A stretch of DNA of 64,000 bases. Source: a virus. A model generated the notes under the pieces. That model was not told where the DNA came from and did not search any database. It was given only the letters and a program-made list of their open reading frames with translations. The stretch is from positions 1 to 64,000 of the IMG/VR virus record IMGVR_UViG_3300028837_000518, one strand, 5' to 3'. The position numbers were made by a program, and so were the translations under genes. Below, one piece after another: positions 1-9,773 of the stretch. How positions within the stretch are numbered: the first letter of the stretch is position 1; each line of letters starts with the position of its first letter.

Positions 1-1970
1 CCAGGCATGGTCAACTTCTTGGTGATCTCGGCCCCTAGGGCGGCGTCGAGTGTGATGACCGCATTTCCGCCGCTATCCTTCACCGTCAGGATGCCAGCCG
101 AGGTAAGCCCTATCCGTTCTTGCGAATCTGCCCATAGTCCAAGGGAACTGCTCGTGGCTTTGAGGTAATTGTTTGTACTACCTCTGAGATAGACGCTCGT
201 GCCGTCATACAGAAGCTGAGTACCATTAGCCACACCTACACGGAACTTGTACGTAGCAGGATCTCCATGCCTGCCCATCCAGACACCGTTGCCGCTTTGA
301 ATGGCAGTAGCTGAACCTACCGCCAGATAAGGTGTCGTCGGCTCAAGGTGTATTCGAAGATTAGCCCCGTCGTAGACTTTCACTTGAAGGTTGAATATAT
401 CAAAGCCTTCGGAACTAAGACGCATATACTGGTCGCCACTGGCTTCGTCGTGACCTTCGCCCGCGAAGAGCCCGTATTCATTCGGTGTACCAAAGATGCC
501 ATTTAGGTTGCCAGTCCGAGTCCGTACTATTCGATCATACCAGGGATGCTCGTCCCACGTTACAACCTGCGCATAGGGACTGTTTACACCCATTAACCCA
601 TCAATAGCATTGACCTCGTGGTAGCCCATACCAGTAGTGCCAAAATCAAGTGCCAATGCGCCTCGCTTAACAACGGTGCTTGTGCTCATATAGCCAGCCG
701 CAGGGTGACCATTAACTGTGCCACTCAGCCTAGTAAAAGTCCATCGTTGTTCGGGCGGATCGCTCTGAGGAGACGGAAAGTACGGGGCACTGACGGTGCC
801 GAAACAATTGGTGATGTCCAGTCCGCCGCCAGACCGAGAAAAGTTGCGAACCATCACTGTATCCCCGGTTACAAAAACCTCAGCGGCGGGGAATCCTAAG
901 AAACATTCCACCCAGAGATATGCTGTGTTACCTGCTGCTGGGGCTGTGAAATCCCGCGAAAGCGGTGCTACGCTCTTGGATATAATCTGCCCACCCGCCA
1001 AAGCCTGTTCTAGGTCAGCGATAAATGCCTTGGCGTGCATCTCGTCCACGTAGAGGTAGCGAAGGTCGGCTGCGCCTCCATAGGTGATGTGCCATCCCGT
1101 GGTTTGGCTGGCATAGCTCTCTGATTGTATCGTTACACTTTCCTGGAACTTAAGGAGATTGCCTGTGGCTGAAATGTTTACATCATCAGTACCTTCGATC
1201 TCTATACACAAATACTTGGCCGCGTCATATCCCAGACGCAACTGCTCGTCAGTCCTAATTACATGTATACCAGCGCTTGGCGATGCAACACCGATGCCAA
1301 GTATTGCGCCCATAACGGCAATGTAACCGGCAGTATAAAACTCTATTCTCTCATCGGAGCTACCAATGCCAATACTCTTGCTATTAGCCAATCGAATTTC
1401 ACCCGTACCAGAACCGGTAGCCGTACCCATATTAAGTCCAATAGATATAGTAAGTGAATCATCGGTTTTAAGAATATTCACTGCACCACGATATAGGTTT
1501 ACATCAGACCATAAAATCTTATAAGCATCACCAATTGTTACATCAGCATTAAAAGTCCAAGACCCAGTAATAGTCTCTGTATCACCATAGTTGGGATATA
1601 CGGCACCGTGATCGTCGTCGTCTAATGAATCAGAGTTAAGGTTCCCGTGATCTATATTGGCTTCGATAATAGTAAGCTTAAGCTGATTAGTTTCAGCAAT
1701 AGACGTGAGGATATTATTACCACTATATATCTTAATATAGTCTGTGGCACTAGGCGTGATAGTAGTATCGCTGCCATCGCGTAGCCCAATAAAACCAGTG
1801 TGGTGCTGATCGGCACTGACACTACCTATATTACTGTGAGGAATCTCTCTACCATCCCCACCGCCCCCATGTCTGTGTCCTAAGGTGGAGCTTAGAACGT
1901 CATCGCGTAGGTTATTATATTGGGCGATAACTGCTTCATCGCCAACGTTAATTGGTGAAGATTGTGCCAT
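1..1970 (-). CDS. Tail fibre / receptor-binding-like protein (partial, C-terminus outside window)
   Basis: The minus-strand frame is open from an ATG at 1970 to the window edge, giving at least 656 residues. The N-terminus has the motif VIAQYNNLRDDV, which recurs in the neighbouring gene as LYASQYNNLRADV; such a shared start is common in phage tail appendage genes and may be the particle-anchoring segment. The rest is rich in Gly, Ser, Thr and short beta-strand-like repeats, with stretches typical of phage fibre chains. Its ATG overlaps the upstream stop (TAATG), so it is co-translated with the tail operon. A host-recognition role is inferred from composition and position at the distal end of the tail genes. 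Confidence 0.75.
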   Translation of the reverse strand, partial: MAQSSPINVGDEAVIAQYNNLRDDVLSSTLGHRHGGGGDGREIPHSNIGSVSADQHHTGFIGLRDGSDTTITPSATDYIKIYSGNNILTSIAETNQLKLTIIEANIDHGNLNSDSLDDDDHGAVYPNYGDTETITGSWTFNADVTIGDAYKILWSDVNLYRGAVNILKTDDSLTISIGLNMGTATGSGTGEIRLANSKSIGIGSSDERIEFYTAGYIAVMGAILGIGVASPSAGIHVIRTDEQLRLGYDAAKYLCIEIEGTDDVNISATGNLLKFQESVTIQSESYASQTTGWHITYGGAADLRYLYVDEMHAKAFIADLEQALAGGQIISKSVAPLSRDFTAPAAGNTAYLWVECFLGFPAAEVFVTGDTVMVRNFSRSGGGLDITNCFGTVSAPYFPSPQSDPPEQRWTFTRLSGTVNGHPAAGYMSTSTVVKRGALALDFGTTGMGYHEVNAIDGLMGVNSPYAQVVTWDEHPWYDRIVRTRTGNLNGIFGTPNEYGLFAGEGHDEASGDQYMRLSSEGFDIFNLQVKVYDGANLRIHLEPTTPYLAVGSATAIQSGNGVWMGRHGDPATYKFRVGVANGTQLLYDGTSVYLRGSTNNYLKATSSSLGLWADSQERIGLTSAGILTVKDSGGNAVITLDAALGAEITKKLTMP

Positions 1971-2443
1971 TAGGCCCTCGGAAGAACTGTAACTGTCAGT
2001 GTTCGCGCTGTAATATAGCGTGTATTAACACGGTCGGCCGGCCGACGGAATTGTACTTTAACAGTGGCAGTACCAGCAGAAACAGCACTATGAAACCAAG
2101 TTGCAGATTTTAGCGGCATGTATGTATCGTGTCCGCGCAATTCATAAGTGATACTGCTCGCTGCACCTACTAGAGACTTTAACTCACCAAGATCGCCAGT
2201 GCTAAAAAGATCGTCAAAGTTGAATGAGAAACTCACTATCATATCACAGGTTGCACCTGTTGCTATAGATAGCGACATTCCGCCCACATCATTCCAGTTG
2301 GAATTATCGGGCATAGCCCAGTTATTAACTCCAGTACCACAAGCCGTTCCGGCACTAGCTGCTACATCACGCACGTCAGCACGCAAGTTATTATACTGGC
2401 TAGCATATAGATTATTACCAACTGCAACATCACTTGATAACAT
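1970..2443 (-). CDS. Small tail appendage protein with YNNLR N-terminal motif
   Basis: A 157-residue protein. Residues 1-25 contain YASQYNNLRADV, matching the start of the following large fibre-like gene, and the remainder is a Thr/Ser/Gly-rich beta-type sequence ending in alternating hydrophobics (YITARTLTVTVL). It overlaps the fibre gene by one base and follows the upstream gene by four bases, so the group is one translational unit. The shared N-terminus suggests that both proteins dock on the same tail component. No enzymatic motif is visible. Confidence 0.7.
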   Translation of the reverse strand: MLSSDVAVGNNLYASQYNNLRADVRDVAASAGTACGTGVNNWAMPDNSNWNDVGGMSLSIATGATCDMIVSFSFNFDDLFSTGDLGELKSLVGAASSITYELRGHDTYMPLKSATWFHSAVSAGTATVKVQFRRPADRVNTRYITARTLTVTVLPRA

Positions 2444-2447
2444 ATCT

Positions 2448-2753
2448 CTACCTCATATAGGTTACTAAGAGAGATGCGTCACTGCCTACTTTTACGCCAC
2501 GGAAGTTAATGAGGTTATTAACACCATAAACAGTAATCACATCACCAATAGCCAGTAGGTGTCCGACACTTGAAGATGGGTCGCTACCATCAACGCGAAA
2601 GCGTACTGTAGCAGTCTCTACGGAAAACATCGCCGCAGCGCCAGGTAAGCTATCTGTGGGAACGACTACGCTTCTAGTAAAACCTATAGGTGTGCCTGAA
2701 ACAGTAATAGCTTCATAAGCAAATGCCTCAAGCGGAACCTCCCAAATTGCCAT
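2448..2753 (-). CDS. Small virion-associated protein, unknown
   Basis: A 101-residue protein with a good ribosome site (GGAGAATGAA) before the ATG at 2753. It is beta-rich, with an RFRVDGSDPSSSVGHLLAIGD segment that looks like a compact beta-sandwich or small adaptor. It sits between two tail genes with short spacers and so is probably structural. I do not recognise a family. Confidence 0.65.
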   Translation of the reverse strand: MAIWEVPLEAFAYEAITVSGTPIGFTRSVVVPTDSLPGAAAMFSVETATVRFRVDGSDPSSSVGHLLAIGDVITVYGVNNLINFRGVKVGSDASLLVTYMR

Positions 2754-2791
2754 TTCATTCTCCTTCTAATCCCAAAAGTTACAGGGCTATC

Positions 2792-3781
2792 TTAATTAGT
2801 ATCAAACTGGAGGTACCAGTAAGACCAACGTACCTCCCCATACTGTTTCTCTATAGTGTGGGTAAAAGCATTGTATTCCCATAGCGTACCATTCTCCTTG
2901 AAAATCCTAATTTTGTCAAGGCATTCTGTAGTAGCAGCTGACTTTGTTACTTGCGCTTGAAAGCTAACAATGTTATTAACATTTGCTACGCCTACTTTGC
3001 TGTTATAGGTATTGACCACTTTAGAGAACCAGTTCCACCCATCAACTAATGAGCTAATGGGAACATCGTAGCGGTAGCTGTCGCTTGTAGGCGTTGTAGC
3101 ATTGCTGCTAAAGTAGAAGCTTATATTAGTACCTGTGAGTCTACTTACATCATCAATGTAGTACCAGAACTGAAACTTATCGGTCTCGGCAAATACATTA
3201 GTGTAGGCATCAAAATGGTTAGTGTTCTTAAAGGATACAGTAGCTGTACCACCATAAGCCGAAACTGAAGCATCGCCCGCACGAACAATAACGGTTTCGG
3301 CCTTAACACTTGGTTGCTCTGATGTCCAGCCAGCCGTACCATCACAATTATCGAGAGTTGATACTATAGCATCATCATAAAACAACCCAATCTCGGTCCA
3401 ATCACCAACGCCAACCTTCGTATTGAACTTAGCCGAGTATCGAACTTTAGCTGTACCATATCCCCAGTCATATGTAAAGATTACAGGTACGCGTTCGAGT
3501 TCGTCAACAAGCGCTGTCGGCGTGCCACCAGCCGAACCAAGGCCAACAGCAATGTAAGTGGGCCAAGTCGCGCCCCACTTTCCATACACTGTCCCAGGTG
3601 CGCCCCACTTAGTATTCTTTGTTGCCGTCCAATCACCAGATTCAGCCCACTTATATGGGTAGTCGTATGTTGGCTCATCCGCAACAATAACCCACTTTTG
3701 GACGGTACGGTGTGCTGATTGTGGTTGTACTCTTTGTGTACGATCATATATCCGAGCTAGAAAATCCTCGATGCCCCGCAT
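2792..3781 (-). CDS. Minor tail protein with possible carbohydrate-binding-like domain
   Basis: A 329-residue protein. Residues 1-100 are Trp/Tyr/Gly-rich (WAESGDWTATKNTKWG). A central to C-terminal jelly-roll-like section has NFW-type aromatic strands (FQFWYYIDD, DGWNWFSKVV), as seen in carbohydrate-binding-like beta-sandwich domains of phage tails and glycosidases. Its ATG overlaps the stop of the upstream hub gene by one base. Glycan binding at the tail tip is inferred from aromatic composition and position only. Confidence 0.65.
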   Translation of the reverse strand: MRGIEDFLARIYDRTQRVQPQSAHRTVQKWVIVADEPTYDYPYKWAESGDWTATKNTKWGAPGTVYGKWGATWPTYIAVGLGSAGGTPTALVDELERVPVIFTYDWGYGTAKVRYSAKFNTKVGVGDWTEIGLFYDDAIVSTLDNCDGTAGWTSEQPSVKAETVIVRAGDASVSAYGGTATVSFKNTNHFDAYTNVFAETDKFQFWYYIDDVSRLTGTNISFYFSSNATTPTSDSYRYDVPISSLVDGWNWFSKVVNTYNSKVGVANVNNIVSFQAQVTKSAATTECLDKIRIFKENGTLWEYNAFTHTIEKQYGEVRWSYWYLQFDTN

Positions 3782-5247
3782 TATTCTCGTAGCCTCGTAG
3801 AGAACTCTATGTTCGTCATAAGAATAGTACCGCCATCAGTAACTTGAATGATCTTCTTAGTAACAGATGTTATAAAAACCGTTACAGCAATTTTATCACC
3901 GCTATCCCAGTCGCCACGCCCGCTTATCACCCAGTGACGAATATCATAAATGTCGCGGACTTTCGACTTGATCTTAAAGTATTGTCCGCTTCGCCAACCC
4001 GTCATAGTAGTAGTGTTAGAGGGTTCGTAGATGCTAAAGCCCCCTGAAATTAGTGGCCACGCATGAGAATCAAGCAGCATATTGCCATAGAACTCTATGG
4101 GGTCATAGCCGGTATCTGACGGGCTATCTATACGATAATCAGGGAGACTAATCATTACTTGGTGTTCACCGTCAGAGCCTTCACGCCTTGCCATTTCATT
4201 AATCGAATCAGGGTCCATAAAGACGGCAACACGGTCGGGAATTGCGTAATCGAAGGATACTTTAACGTAGTCACCACTTGCTGGCATATCAGTAGTGGGA
4301 AAGCGTACTCCCCAATTCATCACGCATACATAGGCGTAATTTGCTTGACCCTCAATAGACTCTGCACTTCCATCCAGCGGGTCAAGCGCTAGAGTTTTTG
4401 TTACCCATTCATCCTCACCATGTTTAGTTTCCACCGTCATATCAACTTCATTCATTGGTGGCATGGGGAGCTTAAAGAATGACTGTGCGCCATCAGCGAG
4501 AACATTATGTTCATATGCATTATCACTCTGTTGCGCATAGTCTTTTATGATTACTACATTAAAGAGACTAGAGACGTCTTCTGTTACCGTTACACCACCT
4601 ATCTCAAGGTTTGCATCAAGGTCGAGTATGTTGCTATATGTTCCATTATTCAGCGGCGAAGCATTGGCGGATACATCACTATCAGGAAAGAAATAAATCT
4701 TTGGTCGCCCTGCTACAGATGCGTCGAAACCTACATACCATGCATATCCAGTAGCTTCTGATAAACGGTCAAAGATACCTGACGCGGGCTCGTAGTCATA
4801 ACCTTCTTTGGGAACGTCAAGACCAGTTGCAATATTATCATCCCAGTTACTATAGTCTGTAAAGTCCGGTGCAAACTCCTGAAGAATGGTCTTGATTCGC
4901 GTGCCGGCTGCACCCTCAGCATATTCCTGTTTAGCGACGAGTCGGCGATCAAGAAAAGCTGTATAATCCGAAACAATAACATTTACAAGCATAGTCTCGG
5001 GATTCTGAAAAGAATCATCAGTTGTAGCAACAACACCTTCAAACTCTCGAGTACTATCTATAATCAAAACCACTACATTGCCAGGCTTGGGCTTTGCCAC
5101 AGTTTCCGCATCCAAATCAGCCCAGGGAATATACATATCGAACTCTAGGCTATCCCCCATAGAAGCAGCGCCATCCTGAATAGATATAGTCGGAATGTTA
5201 ACGTAGGCTGTTACATCAACGTTATCAAGCTCTATAGCTACACCCAT
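3781..5247 (-). CDS. Tail hub / baseplate-like minor tail protein
   Basis: A 488-residue protein directly downstream of the tape measure gene, where siphoviruses keep the distal tail and hub proteins. The N-terminal half has the character of a hub domain: repeated beta strands and a loop YDYEPASGIFDRLSEATGYAWYVG, resembling the late-control-D/gp27-type phrase in which a short domain is followed by the SGxxW-type strand. The C-terminal half is beta-rich (FYGNMLLDS, GWRSGQYFKI). It abuts the tape measure stop with no spacer. The assignment is by position and overall character rather than a diagnostic motif. Confidence 0.65.
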   Translation of the reverse strand: MGVAIELDNVDVTAYVNIPTISIQDGAASMGDSLEFDMYIPWADLDAETVAKPKPGNVVVLIIDSTREFEGVVATTDDSFQNPETMLVNVIVSDYTAFLDRRLVAKQEYAEGAAGTRIKTILQEFAPDFTDYSNWDDNIATGLDVPKEGYDYEPASGIFDRLSEATGYAWYVGFDASVAGRPKIYFFPDSDVSANASPLNNGTYSNILDLDANLEIGGVTVTEDVSSLFNVVIIKDYAQQSDNAYEHNVLADGAQSFFKLPMPPMNEVDMTVETKHGEDEWVTKTLALDPLDGSAESIEGQANYAYVCVMNWGVRFPTTDMPASGDYVKVSFDYAIPDRVAVFMDPDSINEMARREGSDGEHQVMISLPDYRIDSPSDTGYDPIEFYGNMLLDSHAWPLISGGFSIYEPSNTTTMTGWRSGQYFKIKSKVRDIYDIRHWVISGRGDWDSGDKIAVTVFITSVTKKIIQVTDGGTILMTNIEFSTRLRE

Positions 5248-8200
5248 CTACCTAACTCCTGAAACTGCATGTCGTCTGCGCAGCTTACGCATAAGTTCAA
5301 CTGAGACTAGGTCAGCCACTTCACGTATTCCCCCAGCACCTACAATAGTATTTCCAGTTACGAAAACATTAACTTCTTGCCCGGCAGCCCGTGTATTCTG
5401 TAGCGGACTAAATGTGAAGGCCTCCGCACCTCTTTCGCCTGCCAAGAAGAGTGTCGGCTTACGAACAATACCACTGCCACCGCGTTGCATTGGCGTTATA
5501 GGGATTACCTCGCCAGTTGTGTCAATCTTAGCTTTAATAACTATATCACCAATACCTTTTAGGAGAGCTTTTCTAATTTTCTTGCCTACTTCTTCCAAGC
5601 TTGTTAGCAAGCTTTCAAGGTTCGTTTCTATACCGGCTTGAAGCTCAGACATTAGATTCACACCCCATGCATTAGAATCAAGGGCTGTAGTAAATAATCC
5701 TATTATGTCATCACGAATTCCTGTTAGAACAGGGTATAATGATTGCTCTGCGTAACCAGCTTTGACACCTTTTTCATAGGCATTCATAAGACCCTCGCCC
5801 CAAGATGATGCATCTAAGTCAGAAGATAACGAAGATTCTATTCCATCCTCTACTTTTGCTAAACCGAGTATTTGTCTCACCGCAAGTGTAGGAAGAACAC
5901 CTAGCGGGAACTCCCATATGAATGCTATGGGAATTTTTAATAGGTTTGCCGGTGTTATTTCACTCAAAAACTCATTCCACGCCTCCTTGACTTTCTCCCA
6001 GGTATCCGCAAAATCAGATTTAAGTGCTTCACGATAATCCTCGTCAAGGGCGAATCTAATAGTAGCATATATTGTTAGTGCTGCCTCAAGGGTAAGGACG
6101 AGGGCAAGGAGGGCAACGGGAGCTTTTAGTAGAACGGGAGTTCCAGCAAAGGCTGCTATAAGAGCATCTTTTATACTTGTAAGGAGATTTGCGGTAAGAG
6201 CTATTGGGTACGACATAGCAATTCTAAGTAATATTAACGATAGAACGGTCTCTATAGGGTGCTCGTCAATCCAGGCCCAAATTTCTTCTTCAACAAACTT
6301 ATTCCAAGTCTCCTGCATCTTCTTAGGCGCGAACGCATTAATGAGAACATGAACAACACCAAGGACAATGGCAGCACCTATAGCACCTATAATAGCGGCT
6401 TTAATTGCAACACCAGCAGCATAAATAACAAAGTGTGCAGCACGCATAATAAGGTGAAATGTTCCACTGGCAAGCTTTAAGGACCACTCAAGCCCAGCCT
6501 TAGCTAAGGTAATTGCAGATTGTACAGCCCACCATAGCCCGGCAATTGTTGCAATAGCCGTTGCAGTAATAGCAATTGAGGTTAGAACGGGATGTTCTTC
6601 CATCCATGCCTTTGTCTCGGGAGAGTTTAACCACTCTGAAGCTGAGTTCCAAAGAGATTGTACTAGGCCCTTTAGAAAGTTCCATACGAAAGCAAGAAAA
6701 ATACCAATAGGGTTTTCCTCAAAGAACTCTTTAAGCGCTGGCTTTACTGTCTCATTCCACCACTTCTTAATAGCCGGACCAATATTTAAGATAAAGCCCT
6801 TGATACTAACCCAGGCATTGCGAAAAGCATCTAAAAGTTCTTTAGGGATAAGCTTACGCAACATATCACTGATTGGCTTGAGTAATCTACCGAACCATGC
6901 AAAGACCTTGCCAAGACTGCGTACTAACCCAAGCATCCATCGCAATCCATGCACACAAAGACGCATGAACTTAAGGAAAAGCCAGAGAGCTGCCACTACA
7001 CTCTTGCGTATAATGTCGGCTAGCATTTGAATCTCAGGCGCAAACTCCTTTAGTGTATCATCCATTAACTTAAGGGTGCCGCGCCAGTGCGAAAGTACAT
7101 CCTCAGACGCCCAAAGAGCGCGCGCAAGCGTAACTAGTGTTGTTGCAAAGTTAGCCAACTTTACCAGCAGTGGTCCAAAGAACTGCTTCCAAATCGGATA
7201 GAGCATGATACGCGTAGTGGCCAGTAGGCTCTCGCGAATCCTGCGAAGGGAAAATGTTGTACTTTGAGATACATCCTCGTAAACTTTCCCGTAGCGCTGC
7301 ATAATTTTCATTTGAATGAATTGTGCTACGGCAGTACGGTTCGTAGTATCTACCATACTTTTATTAACGTGAATGCCGATACGGTGTAGTGACTTCAGGC
7401 TAGCACTCTCAGCGCCCACAGCGCCGGTAAAAATCCGCGAAGCCTCCTCAACTTTAACGCCGAGTGCTGTAGCCAAAACTCCCATGGTATCAACAACTTC
7501 ATTAGAGCCAAGGCCGGCCTTAGTTAGAATATCCATCGACTTAGTAAGGTCATCAAGCGTTGTTCCGTACTTAATTGCCTTCATCTGCGCATAGACAAAC
7601 ATCTTTCCAGCTTCAGCTAGATTGGTAGAAAGTCCACGAAGTTTGTTGATTGCCTCCTCTACAGTAGTGCCGGTATCGCGTATAGCTTTACTTAGGCCCA
7701 AGAAAGCTTTTGTCAAACCACCTACAGTGATAGCGAGTGCTGCTGTAACCAGGGCAATTTTCGGTATGCTAAATCCGAGAAAAGCAAAAGAGTAAAGCAG
7801 TCCACGAATATTACCCTGAAGTGCGTTCATTGACAAGATGAGACCTTGCATAACCGACGACATCGGTCGCAACCTTGCAACTGTTTCCCAAATCTGGTTC
7901 TTAATATAACGGAATCCACGCGCACTATTACCAACAGCACCACTAAGGTCTGAAGTGGCTTTCGTGCTAGTTACAGCGGCTCTCGTAGATTCGTCTAGTG
8001 CCTGTGAGTGTTCAAGGATTGTACGTATTGTACCTTGTAGGGACTTACGAAATGCCTCGGTTCGCGTTGCATTCGCTTGTGTGGCTGTCCCCAATTGCAT
8101 AGTATTGGCCGCCGCACCTAATCCCTGTTTTCCCAGGCCCTCCAATTGTGGCAAAAGCGCAGCAATTTCATAAGCCATTTTATTTAGTGCGGCTGGCGTA

Positions 8201-8991
8201 ATTCGCGCTGTAGTGGCACCCATCTTTTCCATAGAACTCGCTACTGCTTCTAATGACGCTTTATACAACTTGCCGGCATCAGTAGCATTTTGCATATTTG
8301 CTGCATTTGCCTTAAAGCCTTCACCGACCTGACTAATGGTTTGGCCAATTCTATGACGAAGCTCAGCAATACCTATCAGTGCATAAGTGGCTTTACCAAG
8401 CTGGTCTAAACCTTGTATGCTGACTTGCGTAGCTCGGTTAAGACCAAGATATGTTTTTGCCAGTTCTAGGTTGGCACGATTGGCAGCACGCGCAAATAGT
8501 GCGTCCTGCTGTTTCTTCTGTGTAGCTAATTGGGCAATTGGTGCATATTGGCCAAGCACATAAGACATTTTATCTGTCAAGTTCAACCATCGCTCAACAG
8601 TCGGTATACCACCCTTTACCTGCCCAACAAACCCTTGTCGCCCTCCACCAATCGCCCCACGCATAACCGCATTAGTTTTTATGAGTGTTTGCATTGATGG
8701 TATAAGCTTATCAACTTCCTGCTTTAAGAGTTTGTACTCTACGCCTAAAGTTGTTGCGGGTTTTCGTCGCGATAGCTCAGTGATTTTATCCGCGACCATA
8801 GAGATATGAGGCACAGCCACTCTTGCCTCTTTAGCTGTGTCGGCAAACTGTTTACTTATAGACGTTATACCACCAGTGGGGGCGCGTCCAATAGCAGAAT
8901 CTATAGTTTCTCTTAGCTGACTACCAACCCGCTTGAGTACATTTTGGCCGGTTGCAGCTATATCTATGATTAGTCCAAGCCTAGACGCCAT
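5248..8991 (-). CDS. Tail tape measure protein
   Basis: At 1247 residues this is the longest gene in the window; in this family the length sets tail length. Residues about 1-350 are helical and rich in Ala and Gln. A tape-measure core follows (TTLDDLTKSMDILTKAGLG, then VMDTMGVLATALGV-type helices). Several strongly hydrophobic helices lie between about residues 400 and 950. The C-terminus has the familiar tape-measure end IVRKPTLFLAGERGAEAF. It overlaps the upstream 204-residue gene and is followed at once by the hub gene. The protein is expected to sit inside the tail tube and be released during DNA delivery. Confidence 0.93.
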   Translation of the reverse strand: MASRLGLIIDIAATGQNVLKRVGSQLRETIDSAIGRAPTGGITSISKQFADTAKEARVAVPHISMVADKITELSRRKPATTLGVEYKLLKQEVDKLIPSMQTLIKTNAVMRGAIGGGRQGFVGQVKGGIPTVERWLNLTDKMSYVLGQYAPIAQLATQKKQQDALFARAANRANLELAKTYLGLNRATQVSIQGLDQLGKATYALIGIAELRHRIGQTISQVGEGFKANAANMQNATDAGKLYKASLEAVASSMEKMGATTARITPAALNKMAYEIAALLPQLEGLGKQGLGAAANTMQLGTATQANATRTEAFRKSLQGTIRTILEHSQALDESTRAAVTSTKATSDLSGAVGNSARGFRYIKNQIWETVARLRPMSSVMQGLILSMNALQGNIRGLLYSFAFLGFSIPKIALVTAALAITVGGLTKAFLGLSKAIRDTGTTVEEAINKLRGLSTNLAEAGKMFVYAQMKAIKYGTTLDDLTKSMDILTKAGLGSNEVVDTMGVLATALGVKVEEASRIFTGAVGAESASLKSLHRIGIHVNKSMVDTTNRTAVAQFIQMKIMQRYGKVYEDVSQSTTFSLRRIRESLLATTRIMLYPIWKQFFGPLLVKLANFATTLVTLARALWASEDVLSHWRGTLKLMDDTLKEFAPEIQMLADIIRKSVVAALWLFLKFMRLCVHGLRWMLGLVRSLGKVFAWFGRLLKPISDMLRKLIPKELLDAFRNAWVSIKGFILNIGPAIKKWWNETVKPALKEFFEENPIGIFLAFVWNFLKGLVQSLWNSASEWLNSPETKAWMEEHPVLTSIAITATAIATIAGLWWAVQSAITLAKAGLEWSLKLASGTFHLIMRAAHFVIYAAGVAIKAAIIGAIGAAIVLGVVHVLINAFAPKKMQETWNKFVEEEIWAWIDEHPIETVLSLILLRIAMSYPIALTANLLTSIKDALIAAFAGTPVLLKAPVALLALVLTLEAALTIYATIRFALDEDYREALKSDFADTWEKVKEAWNEFLSEITPANLLKIPIAFIWEFPLGVLPTLAVRQILGLAKVEDGIESSLSSDLDASSWGEGLMNAYEKGVKAGYAEQSLYPVLTGIRDDIIGLFTTALDSNAWGVNLMSELQAGIETNLESLLTSLEEVGKKIRKALLKGIGDIVIKAKIDTTGEVIPITPMQRGGSGIVRKPTLFLAGERGAEAFTFSPLQNTRAAGQEVNVFVTGNTIVGAGGIREVADLVSVELMRKLRRRHAVSGVR

Positions 8992-9595
8992 GCGCTTCTC
9001 TCTCTATTCGACTAATAATAAGATCGGTAGTGCTATCGGCACTCTGCTGTGCATATAGGATAGCCTCTGTTACTCCACGTTCACTCCAAAAGTAAGCATC
9101 AAATCCTTCCTCGCGTACATGCTCTAAAAGTAAGTTAAAGTACTTTATATTTCTATCATACGCCCAAACTTTTAAGCGGTATTCGTAAGCATCGTCAATG
9201 TCCTCATAACCACCGAAGTCTAGCCTTTCCGCATAATCAATGGGACTCACGCCCTGTAAACCACTGGCCGGCCCCACCCTTGGGTCTACACGGGTTGTAA
9301 TCCAAGTTCCCTCGGGAATAGACGGCACTCCCTTGGGATGTGGATGTAGCAAGCCTGGACTTATTGTAACTCTAAGAGACGATGCTAGTGCACCTGTGTA
9401 TTTATTCTTCTCTAAGTCTTCCCGCCACATATCGCGGCATAGTTCGCCAATGTCTCTGCAGTACTCAAATATATGATCATTTGTAAGTTGGTATCCTCGA
9501 TCAGATAGGACCTGAGACATTCGTCTCCAAATTGGCTGAAACTTAAAGACTACCCTATAATTACCGCTGCGTATGTCTATGTGTTCGCTTCCCAC
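8981..9595 (-). CDS. HK97 gp10-like tail component (tentative)
   Basis: A 204-residue protein. The segment TGALASSLRV, followed by YAERLDFGG, resembles the sGxLaxSixv ... YaxxvEfG pattern of the HK97 gp10 / tail-completion family. Members usually sit between the connector and the tail tube; here the gene lies between the chaperones and the tape measure, which is an unusual place and lowers confidence. It overlaps the tape measure start by 11 bases and the upstream chaperone end by 35 bases. Confidence 0.5.
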   Translation of the reverse strand: MGSEHIDIRSGNYRVVFKFQPIWRRMSQVLSDRGYQLTNDHIFEYCRDIGELCRDMWREDLEKNKYTGALASSLRVTISPGLLHPHPKGVPSIPEGTWITTRVDPRVGPASGLQGVSPIDYAERLDFGGYEDIDDAYEYRLKVWAYDRNIKYFNLLLEHVREEGFDAYFWSERGVTEAILYAQQSADSTTDLIISRIEREAHGV

Positions 9596-9773
9596 GTGTT
9601 TTCCCTTGCTGCTCTCTTACCTTATCTACTCGCCCTTTAGCACTAAAGTACTCCTTAATCTGTAGATACCTCTTCAGCGAGACCTCCTCGTAAAGCTGTT
9701 TCTCAGTCCAACCAAAATGCTCCATAACCTGTATTTCAGAGAACCAAGATGGTACGGTTTCACCCGTTCCCAT
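9561..9773 (-). CDS. Tail assembly chaperone, second frame (GT-like extension)
   Basis: A 70-residue frame with an ATG that overlaps the upstream stop (TAATG). Coding character extends upstream of this ATG in the same frame (codons reading ERELLFNALMGTGE), which suggests that much of it is made by a -1 ribosomal frameshift from the upstream chaperone gene, as in lambda G/GT. The body has WFSEIQVMEHFGWTEKQLYEE, similar to phage chaperone T domains, and a very basic tail (KTRGKRTHRHTQR). It acts during tail assembly on the tape measure. Confidence 0.7.
   Translation of the reverse strand: MGTGETVPSWFSEIQVMEHFGWTEKQLYEEVSLKRYLQIKEYFSAKGRVDKVREQQGKTRGKRTHRHTQR

Noticed and set aside
618-1457. 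Plus-strand open frames opposite the tail fibre gene
   Set aside because: The minus-strand frame is continuous to the window edge, has fibre-like composition and is coupled to its neighbours; the plus-strand frames lack ribosome sites and look like low-complexity shadows.
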